Of a stretch of DNA of 64,000 nucleotides, positions 44,192 through 53,058 are shown piece after piece. Numbering within the stretch: the stretch's first letter is position 1; every line of letters begins with the position of its first letter. The notes beneath the pieces are model-generated. The model did no database searches. It saw nothing but the letters and a program-made list of their open reading frames with translations, and was not told the DNA's origin. Location of the stretch: assembly GCF_019977735.1 (NCBI RefSeq), contig NZ_AP025018.1, positions 1,860,001 through 1,924,000 on the forward strand, in the 5' to 3' direction. Source of the DNA: Calothrix sp. PCC 7716. Its GTDB lineage: Bacteria; Cyanobacteriota; Cyanobacteriia; Cyanobacteriales; Nostocaceae. The position numbers were made by a program, and so were the translations under genes.

Positions 44192-45952
44192 TTAATTTAG
44201 TTTGTTTTTTAGGACTTCAGATGTGCCTTGTGATAATAGGCGTGTGCGTAGGTTGTTTAAATTATTAGATGGGTCTTGTTGTGTTTTGAAGCTTGCTACA
44301 CCTGGTTTAGGCGCCTGTATTGTTTGAGTAAGTTGGTTGTAAAGTTGTGGGTCTGCGGCGAAGTGAAATGCTAGTTCTTTGCCTATTTCTTTTATTCGTT
44401 TGGGTAGTTCGCTTGGTGTTGTTTGTAATAATTGAGCTAAAGATAATTTTAGCATTGTGTTATCGGGTATTTCTTCTGAATCTTCTGGCTGGTTATTTAC
44501 TAGCTGTTGCTCGAATAGATGGTTGAATGTATTTATGCCGTTATCTATTGGTGAGTGTTGTTGTAGTGCAAATGCTGGCGCCATAAGTGCTTGATTTTGA
44601 TTGTCTGGTAATGGTGAGTCTAGTACTTTTTCGGCATTTACAAGTCCTTCACCAAATCTATTGGGTTTCCATGTGGGAAATTTTTCACAGCTATCGCGCA
44701 ATATTTGATTAAATATGAAGGGTATTTTTTCGGCGCCGTATCGCTGAATAAGTTGGTCGCGTCCATGATATGAAAGCCATAATGCTGCTACACCCGCAAT
44801 AAATGGTGCTGAAAATGATGTTCCATCACCTTGGTTAATGTCATATTCTAATCCGGTATCGGTTTTGTTGGTTTTTGCGTACCAAACACCTGCACCTGGC
44901 GCCGTTACATCTACTTGTCTACCACGTGATGCACCCGACCATACTTCGCGTCGCACATTACAACCTGTGACGGCGATGACTTCTTCGTAAGCAGCAGGCC
45001 AAACTACAAAAGGAACTGCTGTGCCAGATGCGGCAACAATAATTACACCTCGCTTTTGAGCATAAATTATTGCACTTCGCAAGCGCTGACTAGGAAAAGC
45101 TGTTCCTAAACTAATTGAAATTACGTGAATACCGTTGTCTGCTGCGTATTCAATTGCTTTGGAAATATTAATAATACTGATTAGTACAACTGATAAAGAG
45201 ACTCGTAAGGGAACTAATTTAGCACCAGGCGCCACGCCCGTAACGCCTTTGGCGGTTGGGTAATTTGCTTGTGAAGCTCTAGTACTAATAATAACGCCAG
45301 CGGTTGATGTACCGTGACCAGGATTGTTGATTATTTCATTTGGAGATGTTTCAAGCTCGTCTACTGGGTCTTTGTCTTGTCTAAGAAAGTCGAAGGCTTT
45401 ATTTAGAAGTAGATTTGAGATAATTTCTGGATGTGGTGTATAACCAGTGTCGGGATGCCCAATAACAATTCCATCTCCTGGCAATTTATTGGGGTCAGGG
45501 AAAAAGCGTTGCCATGTTTCAAAGACGCGAAGTTGCTTTAAAGGCCAATCAACATCGCTGCTTTCATCGTTTAAATTTTGTTGATTATTTTGTTGGCTTG
45601 GGTCGGCAAATCCTGTAAGGCGCCGTGAAGGTTGATTTGTATCTTGATTAAAATTTTGGGTTGGCTGTACTGGCATAGCTACAGGAACAGCAAACAGTGG
45701 TTCTGCGTACACTACACCTGGTTGAGAGCGCAAATTATAAGCTTTGTCCCAAGCTTGTTGTGATGATAAATTATGCTGACTCGTAATTTCAAACTCGGTG
45801 CGATTATCGCCAATGAGTTTCACTTTCCAATCTGAACCAAGTACTTGAGTAACAATTTCCTGGCATTTATCTTGCTGCTCTGGCATTACCATTTGCAAAA
45901 AAAAGCCTTCAAATATAGGAGTGTTGCTTGGGTTACTTGGTTGTCCGTACAT
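44192..45952 (-). CDS. S8-family (subtilisin-like) serine peptidase
   Basis: The 586 residues have catalytic Asp168 in GIVIGHPDTG, His213 in PGHGTSTAGV and Ser379 in GDGTSFSAPFIAGVAA. The stretch around residues 305-325 (RGVIIVAASGTAVPFVVWPA) is where subtilases have AAGN. The oxyanion-hole Asn is not seen, with SGT in its place. The N-terminal about 120 residues resemble a propeptide (EITSQHNLSSQQAWDKAYNL). No signal peptide is visible. The C-terminal about 130 residues are helical and of unknown role. Probably an intracellular or surface protease; activity uncertain. Confidence 0.85.
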   Translation of the reverse strand: MYGQPSNPSNTPIFEGFFLQMVMPEQQDKCQEIVTQVLGSDWKVKLIGDNRTEFEITSQHNLSSQQAWDKAYNLRSQPGVVYAEPLFAVPVAMPVQPTQNFNQDTNQPSRRLTGFADPSQQNNQQNLNDESSDVDWPLKQLRVFETWQRFFPDPNKLPGDGIVIGHPDTGYTPHPEIISNLLLNKAFDFLRQDKDPVDELETSPNEIINNPGHGTSTAGVIISTRASQANYPTAKGVTGVAPGAKLVPLRVSLSVVLISIINISKAIEYAADNGIHVISISLGTAFPSQRLRSAIIYAQKRGVIIVAASGTAVPFVVWPAAYEEVIAVTGCNVRREVWSGASRGRQVDVTAPGAGVWYAKTNKTDTGLEYDINQGDGTSFSAPFIAGVAALWLSYHGRDQLIQRYGAEKIPFIFNQILRDSCEKFPTWKPNRFGEGLVNAEKVLDSPLPDNQNQALMAPAFALQQHSPIDNGINTFNHLFEQQLVNNQPEDSEEIPDNTMLKLSLAQLLQTTPSELPKRIKEIGKELAFHFAADPQLYNQLTQTIQAPKPGVASFKTQQDPSNNLNNLRTRLLSQGTSEVLKNKLN

Positions 45953-46104
45953 AAGCTTGTGAGTTGAAGAGTAGCTACTTTATATATACACGTGCGGGAC
46001 AAACTTTTTACGGAAAATCTATCAAAAGACGCATTTTCATGAAAATTAGGCGCCGTAGTAAATATCACAACCTTCTAAAGACATTACATGTAACGTCTCT
46101 ACAT

Positions 46105-46184
46105 TCCTTTGTGTACGAGCGTGTCCTTTGTGTCTTTGTGGTTAAAAAATGATATGACTACACAGGCAGGGATGCCTGTGCTAC
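46105..46184. repeat. two degenerate dispersed repeats
   Basis: 46105-46147 (CCTTTGTGTACGAGCGTGTC then TTTGTGTCTTTGTGGTTAAA) resembles an arm of the ACCACAGAGAC family. 46161-46184 (ACACAGGCAGGGATGCCTGT) is a REP-like arm. They separate the subtilase start from the exchanger gene end; nothing else is visible in 45953-46220. Confidence 0.55.
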
Positions 46185-46220
46185 AACGTATCGAGATTGA
46201 TGACGTGGAATAGTGGAATA

Positions 46221-47321
46221 TTAGATAATTGCTGGTACTGGGTGGAAAAAGAAGGCGAATCCTAGGACTGTGTATGCTGCTAGTAGTAAAGTACCTTCTA
46301 ACCAGTTTGATCTACCGTCGGAGCTGATTGTGTTGGCAATGAGTACTGATACGGTTACGGCTACTAGTTCAAATGGATTAAAATCTAAGTCCATTGGTTG
46401 ACCGAGCAACTTACCTGCGATAACTAGTATAGGCGCCACGAAAAGAGCAATTTGCATACTCGAACCAACTGCTACCGATAGCGATAAGTCCATTTTATCT
46501 TTCATGGCTACCGTAACGGCTGTTGCGTGTTCAGCAGCGTTACCAACGATAGGTACTAATATTACCCCAGTAAATAATGCAGTTAAGCCAAGTTGTGATG
46601 TGGCAACTTCTAAAGAATCAACTAAAAGTTCTGACTCAATTGCAACGAACAAAGTACAAACTAGTAGTACACCCGTCCAAAGCCACATATTCGGCTTTCC
46701 GTGCGTAGCTTCTAATGCATCGGCTTCGGTTTCGGCTTCGGCAACACCTAGTTCATATAAATATGAGTGAGTTTTCATTGAAAATAATAGAGTTAATACA
46801 TAGACAACTATCAATACTATTGCTACGGCGAATGAGAAATTTTGTAGTGTTTGCTCGCTAATTCCTTGCGATGTATAGTTCATAGCTGTTGGCAATAATA
46901 TCGCGATTACAGCTAGGTTCATTGAGGCTGCATTTACACGCGCAACAATTGGCTGAAACTTTTGCTCTTTATAGCGTAACCCACCTAGTAACATCGCTAA
47001 ACCCATAACCAGCAACAAGTTACCAATGATTGACCCTGTAATGCTGGCTTTAACTATATCGATTAAACCAGCATTGAGTGCCACTAAGGCGATGATTAGT
47101 TCTGTCGCATTACCAAAGGTGGCATTTAATAACCCACCAAGCACAGGGCCAACAACAACGGCAATTTCTTCTGTAGCTGCACCCATCCAAGCAGCCAAAG
47201 GCAATATGGCCAAGCCGGCTGTAACAAAAACCGCCAACTCTCCCCACTCTAGATAATGTGCAGCTAGAGAAACAGGAATAAATAGTAACAACACTAAGAA
47301 TATTTTATTTTTGACTGACAT
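46221..47321 (-). CDS. cax: Ca2+/H+ antiporter
   Basis: This 366-residue CaCA-superfamily membrane exchanger has eleven or so helices. The two signature repeats are GNATELIIALVALNAGLID and, later, VGNAAEHATAVTVAMKDKMD, containing the conserved GN-x2-E motifs that form the Ca2+ site. An acidic loop (EAETEADALEATHGK) separates the halves. It exports Ca2+ from the cytosol in exchange for protons. GAAGGTG with a spacing of five bases precedes the ATG. Alone in this context. Confidence 0.93.
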   Translation of the reverse strand: MSVKNKIFLVLLLFIPVSLAAHYLEWGELAVFVTAGLAILPLAAWMGAATEEIAVVVGPVLGGLLNATFGNATELIIALVALNAGLIDIVKASITGSIIGNLLLVMGLAMLLGGLRYKEQKFQPIVARVNAASMNLAVIAILLPTAMNYTSQGISEQTLQNFSFAVAIVLIVVYVLTLLFSMKTHSYLYELGVAEAETEADALEATHGKPNMWLWTGVLLVCTLFVAIESELLVDSLEVATSQLGLTALFTGVILVPIVGNAAEHATAVTVAMKDKMDLSLSVAVGSSMQIALFVAPILVIAGKLLGQPMDLDFNPFELVAVTVSVLIANTISSDGRSNWLEGTLLLAAYTVLGFAFFFHPVPAII

Positions 47322-47343
47322 TTTTCACCTTCTTCAAGAGTTA

Positions 47344-47378
47344 GGAGTGCTGAGTGCTGAGTGTTGAGTGCTGAGTAC
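47344..47378. repeat. short tandem repeat GTGCTGAGT
   Basis: About four units of GTGCTGAGT with the GTTGAGT variant lie just upstream of the exchanger start, in the same orientation as at 13153. Confidence 0.85.
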
Positions 47379-47578
47379 TCATAACTAAGTCTCTAGCATA
47401 GTCTTTTGCATATGCGTACATGGCTCCGAATTTTTACGGTTTTTTCTTTTTGTTTTCTTTTGTAAAGTTTAATTATGTTTTAATTCAGATTCATAATCAT
47501 TTTTAGCAAAAATTTAAACAAAAAACAAGATTATATCTTAGCTATGCTGTTTAATAAATTAAGAGACTATTAAAATTC

Positions 47579-47653
47579 TTAGGAACCAGGTTTCTTTGCC
47601 GATAATTTGTGCTATAAACGAATATTGTACGTAGAAACCGGGTTTCTTTGCGT
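47579..47653. repeat. paired AGAAACCCGGTTTCT-family palindromes
   Basis: TTAGGAACCAGGTTTCTTTG (left unit, degenerate) and TAGAAACCGGGTTTCTTTGC (right unit, 47632-47651) are about 54 bases apart in direct orientation. They lie upstream of the GH57 gene. The rest of 47379-47873 is AT-rich without a gene. Confidence 0.7.
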
Positions 47654-47873
47654 GAAGGCTTTTCAAATTCTCAGGATATATTGGCGCCTTCAAAAATCCC
47701 TCCCCAAGGTGATGTAGATTACCCACAAAAGTAGAATTAATATAGGACAATAAGGATTTAACGTTGAATAGTTGTTATATGTACTGATTTTGTGGGTACG
47801 CAACTGTAGAGAATTTTATATCGACTGTCTAGTACAAAAGCGCAAGTTTATCAAAACACTGGAATAATATTGC

Positions 47874-50474
47874 ATGACTTCTGCTGCTGAACTGCCAGCT
47901 AGCTCTGGCTCAATTTCGATGCCGCATTCGACTGATGTAAACCCACTATCTACTGCTATGGGTGTTTATGTTGCGGTACACGGGCATTTTTACCAACCAC
48001 CACGCGAAAACCCTTATTTGGATGCGATTGAGCGTCAAAGCGGCGCCGCGCCTTTTCATGACTGGAATGAGCGGATTCATCACGAGTGTTATCGTCCGAA
48101 TGCCTTTGCTAGAGTGCTTAACGACCGGGGCGAAGTCGTGGGGATCATTAATAATTATGAATATTTGAGTTTTAATATCGGCGCCACTTTGATGTCGTGG
48201 TTAGAAAAACACGATGTTGAAGTCTATCAGCGGATTTTAGAAGCTGACAAGAAATCCTCTGTACGACTCAATGGTCATGGGAACGCGATAGCACAGGTAT
48301 ACAATCACATCATCATGCCATTGGCGAACGAGCGTGATAAGTATACGCAGATTCGATGGGGTAAAGCAGACTTCAAAGCCAGATTTGGACGTGATCCCGA
48401 AGGGATGTGGCTGGCTGAAGCTGCTGTAGATTATCCAACAATAGAAGCTTTGATCTATGAAGGGATCAAGTTTATAGTTCTGGCACCATCACAAGCACAA
48501 CGCTGTCGTTTAATTCCAACTCACGATAACCCAAACACAGAATGGCAAGAAGTAGGTGGAAGTCAAATTGATCCCACACGTCCATATCGGTGTTATTTGA
48601 AGGGGGAAAGGAAACAGGACTTTATAGATATCTTTTTCTATGATGGTCCTATTTCTCGCGATATGGGATTTAGTGATGTTGTTTATAATTCAAGTCATTT
48701 TGCTGGACGCATCGGTGCAGCAGTACGCGGGGATCATCGTTCTTCACAATTAATTTCGGTGGCAACTGATGGTGAAACCTTTGGACATCACAAAGGTGGA
48801 ACTGAGAAGACACTCGCGTTTGCTTTTATTGGGGAATTTCCTCACCGTGGTTGGACGGTGACAAACTTTGCTCATTACCTAAGTTTAAGTCAGCCAACTT
48901 GGGAAGTTGAGTTAAAACCTATTACCGCTTGGAGTTGCGCTCACGGTGTTGATAGGTGGCAAGAAGATTGTGGTTGCGGTGGCGCCCCTGGATGGCATTT
49001 AAAATGGCGGCGCCCATTACGCGATGCTTTAAATTGGTTACGCGATGAGTTAATAAAAGTTTACGAAGATTATGGTCGAAAATTATTTACCGACCCTTGG
49101 TTAGCACGTGATGAGTATGTTGCAGTCATTGGCGACCGTAGTCAAGAAAATATTAATCGTTTTTTGAATCGTCACCAAAACCACAAGTTGACAGAAGAGG
49201 AACAAATTGATGCACTGCGTTTATTAGAAATGCAGCGTCATTCTTTATTGATGTTTACAAGTTGTGGTTGGTTCTTTGAAGAAATTTCGCGTCCTGAAGG
49301 TACACAAATTCTTCGCTATGCTGCTCGTGCGTTAGAACTTGCTGGTGATGTCGCTGGAGTACAGCTTGAACATAAATTTGTCAAGCGTTTAAATGGGGCA
49401 CCTAGCAATATAGAATTATTTGGACATGGTGCCGAAGTTTATCGACAGCTTGTAATTACAGCACAAGTTAACTTTAGACAAGTTGCTGCCCAATACGCTA
49501 TTAGCTCACTGTTTAACAAGCAGTCACAGTATCAAAAATCCAATTACCAAAAACACATATATTGCTATACAGTCTCCGAACAAGACTTAGAGTTGCAACG
49601 TATGGGCGCCATGACTATGGCGGTTGGACATTTGAATCTAGTATCAGAAATTACCTGGGAAAGCGAACATTTGGAGTTTGCCGTTTTGCATCTGGGTGGA
49701 TGGGATTTTCACTGCTGCATTCAACAATTTGAGGGAAGACGCGCTCACAGTAACTTGAAAGAAAAGTTGTTTAATGGTCTACAATCTGCCTCAGCCGCAA
49801 ATACCATTTTGGTAATGACGCAGTTATTTGGTGATGGTGCATATAATTTACAAAATCTCTTTGCTGAAGAACGCCACCGAATTATGCGGTTATTGAGCCA
49901 AGAAACATTAAGCCGACTAGACCAACTTTACACACAAACGTATCGGGATAATTACGGTATTTTAATGGCATTCCATCGCGATGGTTTGTCGGCGCCGCAA
50001 GAATTACAAGTAGCGGCAGATATTGCTTTAGGGCATCGCTGCATGACAATATTACGCGCATTAGAACAAGACATTTTAGAACGCGCGAATATTACAAACC
50101 ATCTCGTAGAGCTAGAAGCAGCAGTCACCGAAGCAAAACACCTACGCTGTAGACTAAATATCCCAGAAGGGAAAGTTTTGCTAGAACAAGTGATTCTCAG
50201 AAACCTTTGGCAGTTACTACATGATGCCTACGGCAACTTAGAAACAGATATTCAACAGTTCGAGCGTTTAGTTTATGCTGCACATCAACTTAATATCGGT
50301 ATATCTCTAGACAGAGCGCAGGAACTTTACTTCCACTACCTACAAACCCATGTACTACCCAAAGTAAAAGCAAGCATAGCAAACCATCAAGATACAGCCC
50401 AATATCGACAAATACTTAAATTGGGTGAAAAGTTGAACGTTTGTGTAAGTCCCTGGCTAAACAAGTTACCTTAA
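47874..50474 (+). CDS. GH57/DUF3536 family protein (probable alpha-glucan-active)
   Basis: This 866-residue protein belongs to the cyanobacterial GH57-related DUF3536 group. The N-terminal domain has VAVHGHFYQPPRENPYLDAI and FHDWNERIHHECYRPNAFAR, both typical of GH57 polysaccharide deacetylase-like barrels. The central GSQIDPTRPYRCYL, VATDGETFGHHKGGTEKTLA and WSCAHGVDRWQEDCGCGG are conserved in DUF3536 proteins. The catalytic Glu/Asp of GH57 are not identified here with confidence. It likely acts on glycogen or related glucans in the cytosol. Confidence 0.85.
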   Translation: MTSAAELPASSGSISMPHSTDVNPLSTAMGVYVAVHGHFYQPPRENPYLDAIERQSGAAPFHDWNERIHHECYRPNAFARVLNDRGEVVGIINNYEYLSFNIGATLMSWLEKHDVEVYQRILEADKKSSVRLNGHGNAIAQVYNHIIMPLANERDKYTQIRWGKADFKARFGRDPEGMWLAEAAVDYPTIEALIYEGIKFIVLAPSQAQRCRLIPTHDNPNTEWQEVGGSQIDPTRPYRCYLKGERKQDFIDIFFYDGPISRDMGFSDVVYNSSHFAGRIGAAVRGDHRSSQLISVATDGETFGHHKGGTEKTLAFAFIGEFPHRGWTVTNFAHYLSLSQPTWEVELKPITAWSCAHGVDRWQEDCGCGGAPGWHLKWRRPLRDALNWLRDELIKVYEDYGRKLFTDPWLARDEYVAVIGDRSQENINRFLNRHQNHKLTEEEQIDALRLLEMQRHSLLMFTSCGWFFEEISRPEGTQILRYAARALELAGDVAGVQLEHKFVKRLNGAPSNIELFGHGAEVYRQLVITAQVNFRQVAAQYAISSLFNKQSQYQKSNYQKHIYCYTVSEQDLELQRMGAMTMAVGHLNLVSEITWESEHLEFAVLHLGGWDFHCCIQQFEGRRAHSNLKEKLFNGLQSASAANTILVMTQLFGDGAYNLQNLFAEERHRIMRLLSQETLSRLDQLYTQTYRDNYGILMAFHRDGLSAPQELQVAADIALGHRCMTILRALEQDILERANITNHLVELEAAVTEAKHLRCRLNIPEGKVLLEQVILRNLWQLLHDAYGNLETDIQQFERLVYAAHQLNIGISLDRAQELYFHYLQTHVLPKVKASIANHQDTAQYRQILKLGEKLNVCVSPWLNKLP

Positions 50475-50482
50475 AATTCCGC

Positions 50483-50511
50483 TCTTGTAGAGCAGGCATC
50501 CCTGCCTGCCC
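50483..50511. repeat. REP-like arm
   Basis: CTTGTAGAGCAGGCATCCCT GCCTGCCCC just after the GH57 stop codon, same family as at 29054. Confidence 0.75.
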
Positions 50512-50530
50512 CTCCCTAATATTCCAGGAT

Positions 50531-50575
50531 AAAATAGCGGTTTGTACTACTACGTACAGACCGTTATTTTTGTTT
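50531..50575 (+). terminator. rho-independent terminator after the GH57/DUF3536 gene
   Basis: AAAATAGCGGTTTGTAC pairs with GTACAGACCGTTATTTT across a short loop (CTACTA-like). It is followed by TGTTTAATTTT, an imperfect T run. The stem is long with only small mismatches, and it sits about 60 bases past the stop codon. Confidence 0.75.
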
Positions 50576-50692
50576 AATTTTGCTTTTATCAATGAATATA
50601 ATCTTAGATTTGTCAAGAAAATAATTATTATTTTGTGTTAGTTTTGCATGATTTCTGGGAATTCTATGTACATGTCCATGTAATTAAAGACA

Positions 50693-50718
50693 CATACCAC
50701 TTTCAATGGTATGAGGAG
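50693..50718 (+). promoter_or_regulatory. 5' leader hairpin abutting the ribosome binding site
   Basis: CATACCA (50693-50699) and TGGTATG (50707-50713) form a 7-bp hairpin with loop CTTTCAA. AGGAG (50714-50718), the ribosome site, follows at once and the ATG lies eight bases later. The hairpin could affect translation starts of the downstream gene, for example as a stability element or protein-binding site. Confidence 0.45.
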
Positions 50719-50726
50719 TTCCTTAA

Positions 50727-51899
50727 ATGAATCGGAATAAAAAAATAAATACAACCGTGGTTTCGCTTAAGCATAGAAGTTCCATATGTAATATCAGTAG
50801 ACTAATAGCACTTGGATTATTTTCAGCTGTTTTGCTGAGTTCGACTGCTAGCTACGGTTTTATCGTAGAGGAAAAACCAGAAGTAGCAACTCTTGATAAA
50901 ACTGACGTAACTTCATCGCAAAATCAACTTCTTGAGAAGTTACGCGCTCATGCACGCAGTAGATATGCTGACGTACAAAGAGAACTAATTGTAAAGCAAC
51001 CTATATCGTTATCTGAATTTAATCGAGATTTCAATAAAGTTTCTAACAAAGAAGACTCGAAACGCTATTCAAAGTTACTAAATGCTCTGAAGCCATTTTC
51101 TCAGCAACAGGTAGCTCAAACAGATTCTTCGGGAACTGTTGGGGATAGTTTTGGAGAACTTAATAAATCACGTCAAGATTTGCTAATAGAACCTATTGTC
51201 ATTGAAACTAGAACGAGTCGCAGGGTTGCTCCTGCTTCGAGTGCTGGGACTCCGACAGGTTACGGCGCCAGTTCTAGACAAGCTTATATTGGTGGTGGGG
51301 TAAGATTTCCGTTTGATGGAGACCGCGATAGAGTCGATGGTTCGCTATCATTTGGTTTTGGTGAAGGTGACGCAATTAACTCATTAGGTGTTGAGTTTAA
51401 CTTTAATATCACCAGCGTTGGTGGTGGTAATTTTAATGATTTTGACTTTGGCGACAGTGGCACAATAGGCTTCAAGCTACATAAATATTTTGGAAGAGGC
51501 ACTGCTGCTGCATTTGGATGGTCTAACCCAATTCGCTGGGGAGATAGTAGTGCAAATAATGCGACAGTTTACGGAGTAGTTACTCAAGCGTTTCCACTTA
51601 TATCAAATCAACTACCTTTGACTATTTCTGTAGGTGTTGGCAGCGGCGCCTTTCGTTCTAAAGGTGCAATTCTCAATCGTGAAAACAGCCCTAACTTATT
51701 TGGAAGTGTAGGTTTACAAGTCACACCCGAAATTTCTTTAGTGAGCAGTTGGACTGGCAACCGCTTAAACGTTGGCGCCTCAGTAGTACCAATCAAAAAA
51801 TTTCCTTTAGTAATTAATGCCATTTTCACAGATGTCACCGATAATTTGAATGAAGGCTCTGGCTTGACAATTGTCGCAGGTTCTGCGTTCCAGTTTTAA
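50727..51899 (+). CDS. secreted protein, probable outer-membrane beta-barrel
   Basis: This 390-residue protein begins MNRNKKINTTVVSLKHRSSI, with a hydrophobic segment LIALGLFSAVLLSSTASYG forming the signal peptide. Residues about 170-390 are glycine-rich beta strands (AYIGGGVRFPFDG, GSLSFGFGEGDAI, LGVEFNFNITSVGGGNFNDF, TIGFKLHKYFGRGTAAAFGW). It ends with GSAFQF, the aromatic terminal residue typical of outer-membrane barrels. I do not recognise a specific family. It is followed 37 bases later by another secreted protein gene, perhaps cotranscribed. Confidence 0.7.
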   Translation: MNRNKKINTTVVSLKHRSSICNISRLIALGLFSAVLLSSTASYGFIVEEKPEVATLDKTDVTSSQNQLLEKLRAHARSRYADVQRELIVKQPISLSEFNRDFNKVSNKEDSKRYSKLLNALKPFSQQQVAQTDSSGTVGDSFGELNKSRQDLLIEPIVIETRTSRRVAPASSAGTPTGYGASSRQAYIGGGVRFPFDGDRDRVDGSLSFGFGEGDAINSLGVEFNFNITSVGGGNFNDFDFGDSGTIGFKLHKYFGRGTAAAFGWSNPIRWGDSSANNATVYGVVTQAFPLISNQLPLTISVGVGSGAFRSKGAILNRENSPNLFGSVGLQVTPEISLVSSWTGNRLNVGASVVPIKKFPLVINAIFTDVTDNLNEGSGLTIVAGSAFQF

Positions 51900-51936
51900 A
51901 GCTTGAATTATCTACTTAAATGAAAACAACAATCGT

Positions 51937-52548
51937 ATGAAAAGACAGCGTATTTCCACTTATCTGAGTGCAGTATTAATTGTTTGTACTGCGTTAGCAA
52001 TGCCCGAAAACGCATATGCTGGTAAGCTTAACGTAACAGGCAGCAGTGATGATTCATCTAGCTTTTTGAACTATAATCCTGGCGTAGAAGTCTTTCTACC
52101 AGACGCACCCAATGTTAGCATCAATTTGAATAGTGGTTCACCATTCGTAACAACCGAAGCTTTAAAGCAAGAATTTGGTAAAATTGCTAATACGGGTGAA
52201 GAGGTTTCAACCGAAAATAATGTAATTATTGACCTCATTGCTAGGAAACCAGAAGCGGGTGTAGCTGAAGTTAAATTTAAGACAGCGTTAGTCGAATTAG
52301 GCGCCTCAGATGATGCAGTAGATAAACTCAAAACTGCACTATCAGAATTGCTGCCAGATTGTCAGTCTCAGTCAGTATCAACCTGCAATTACATTGATGT
52401 TAAAAAACTAAATCGGGCAATCGTAGTTCATAACGATTTTGTAAAAACACTTTCACCTGAAGCATTTGCCAAAATTCAGGAGCATCCATATTTCAAAGAC
52501 TGGTATGCACAATTAGTACGGTTACGAGCAGCTATATTGCAAAAGTAA
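51937..52548 (+). CDS. secreted protein of unknown function
   Basis: This 203-residue protein has signal peptide MKRQRISTYLSAVLIVCTAL through AYAGKLN, cleavage near AYA. The mature part has a beta section (SINLNSGSPFVTTEALKQEF) followed by helices, with two Cys in LLPDCQSQSVSTCNYID that could form a disulfide. TSPEAFAKIQEHPYFKDWYA-like text near the end is helical. Family not recognised. Follows the presumed barrel protein gene. Confidence 0.7.
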   Translation: MKRQRISTYLSAVLIVCTALAMPENAYAGKLNVTGSSDDSSSFLNYNPGVEVFLPDAPNVSINLNSGSPFVTTEALKQEFGKIANTGEEVSTENNVIIDLIARKPEAGVAEVKFKTALVELGASDDAVDKLKTALSELLPDCQSQSVSTCNYIDVKKLNRAIVVHNDFVKTLSPEAFAKIQEHPYFKDWYAQLVRLRAAILQK

Positions 52549-52657
52549 AAGTACGTAAGGAACCATTGCATCTACCACTTTAAGTTTAATGGTACTAATA
52601 CACTATTGCTGAAGTTAAATTATTATATATAATGATTCGCAGCTTTGGGGTATACAT

Positions 52658-52960
52658 ATGGCAGTTTGGTTTGCTTGTTTTTTTCTACTGTTCGCTTTAG
52701 CCGAATTATTTGACTGGGCAAAAGATTTTACTTTGCCTTTACCTATATATATACTGGGTGGCGCCTTCCTTGCGGTTGCTTCCAATTACAATAAACTAAT
52801 GGGTTCTTATTTTAGTGAGACACCGAATGTAGTGCGCGATATTATACCCACTCAAGCAATTGAACAAAGTAACCAAGCGGTTGTTTTTGAGGCGCCGCAA
52901 GGGGCAGAACATATTTTGGCAGCGGATACAACGGATGTAACGGATGGTTTTGTGAGTTAG
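52658..52960 (+). CDS. small membrane protein of unknown function
   Basis: This 100-residue protein has two hydrophobic helices (AVWFACFFLLFALAELFDWA and LPIYILGGAFLAVASNY). The tail is soluble and acidic, ending EHILAADTTDVTDGFVS. No motif recognised. Its TAG stop is the first triplet of a 30-base dispersed repeat at 52958. Confidence 0.65.
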   Translation: MAVWFACFFLLFALAELFDWAKDFTLPLPIYILGGAFLAVASNYNKLMGSYFSETPNVVRDIIPTQAIEQSNQAVVFEAPQGAEHILAADTTDVTDGFVS

Positions 52961-52987
52961 TAGTAGGTGCGGCAAAAGCTACCTTAC
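52958..52987. repeat. 30-base repeat, copy 1
   Basis: TAGTAGTAGGTGCGGCAAAA GCTACCTTAC, whose inverted copy lies at 57086-57115 with one base difference. The copy here begins at the stop codon of the small membrane protein gene. Confidence 0.85.
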
Positions 52988-53058
52988 TATATGTAAATAG
53001 TATTACCTGCAGTGCTATAAAACCTAAGTAATACTATTTATAAACCACAGTAACAAAA

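Noticed and set aside
47559-47750. Minus-strand frame over the paired palindromes before the GH57 gene
   Set aside because: It is made mostly of repeat units and has no ribosome site or homologous feature.
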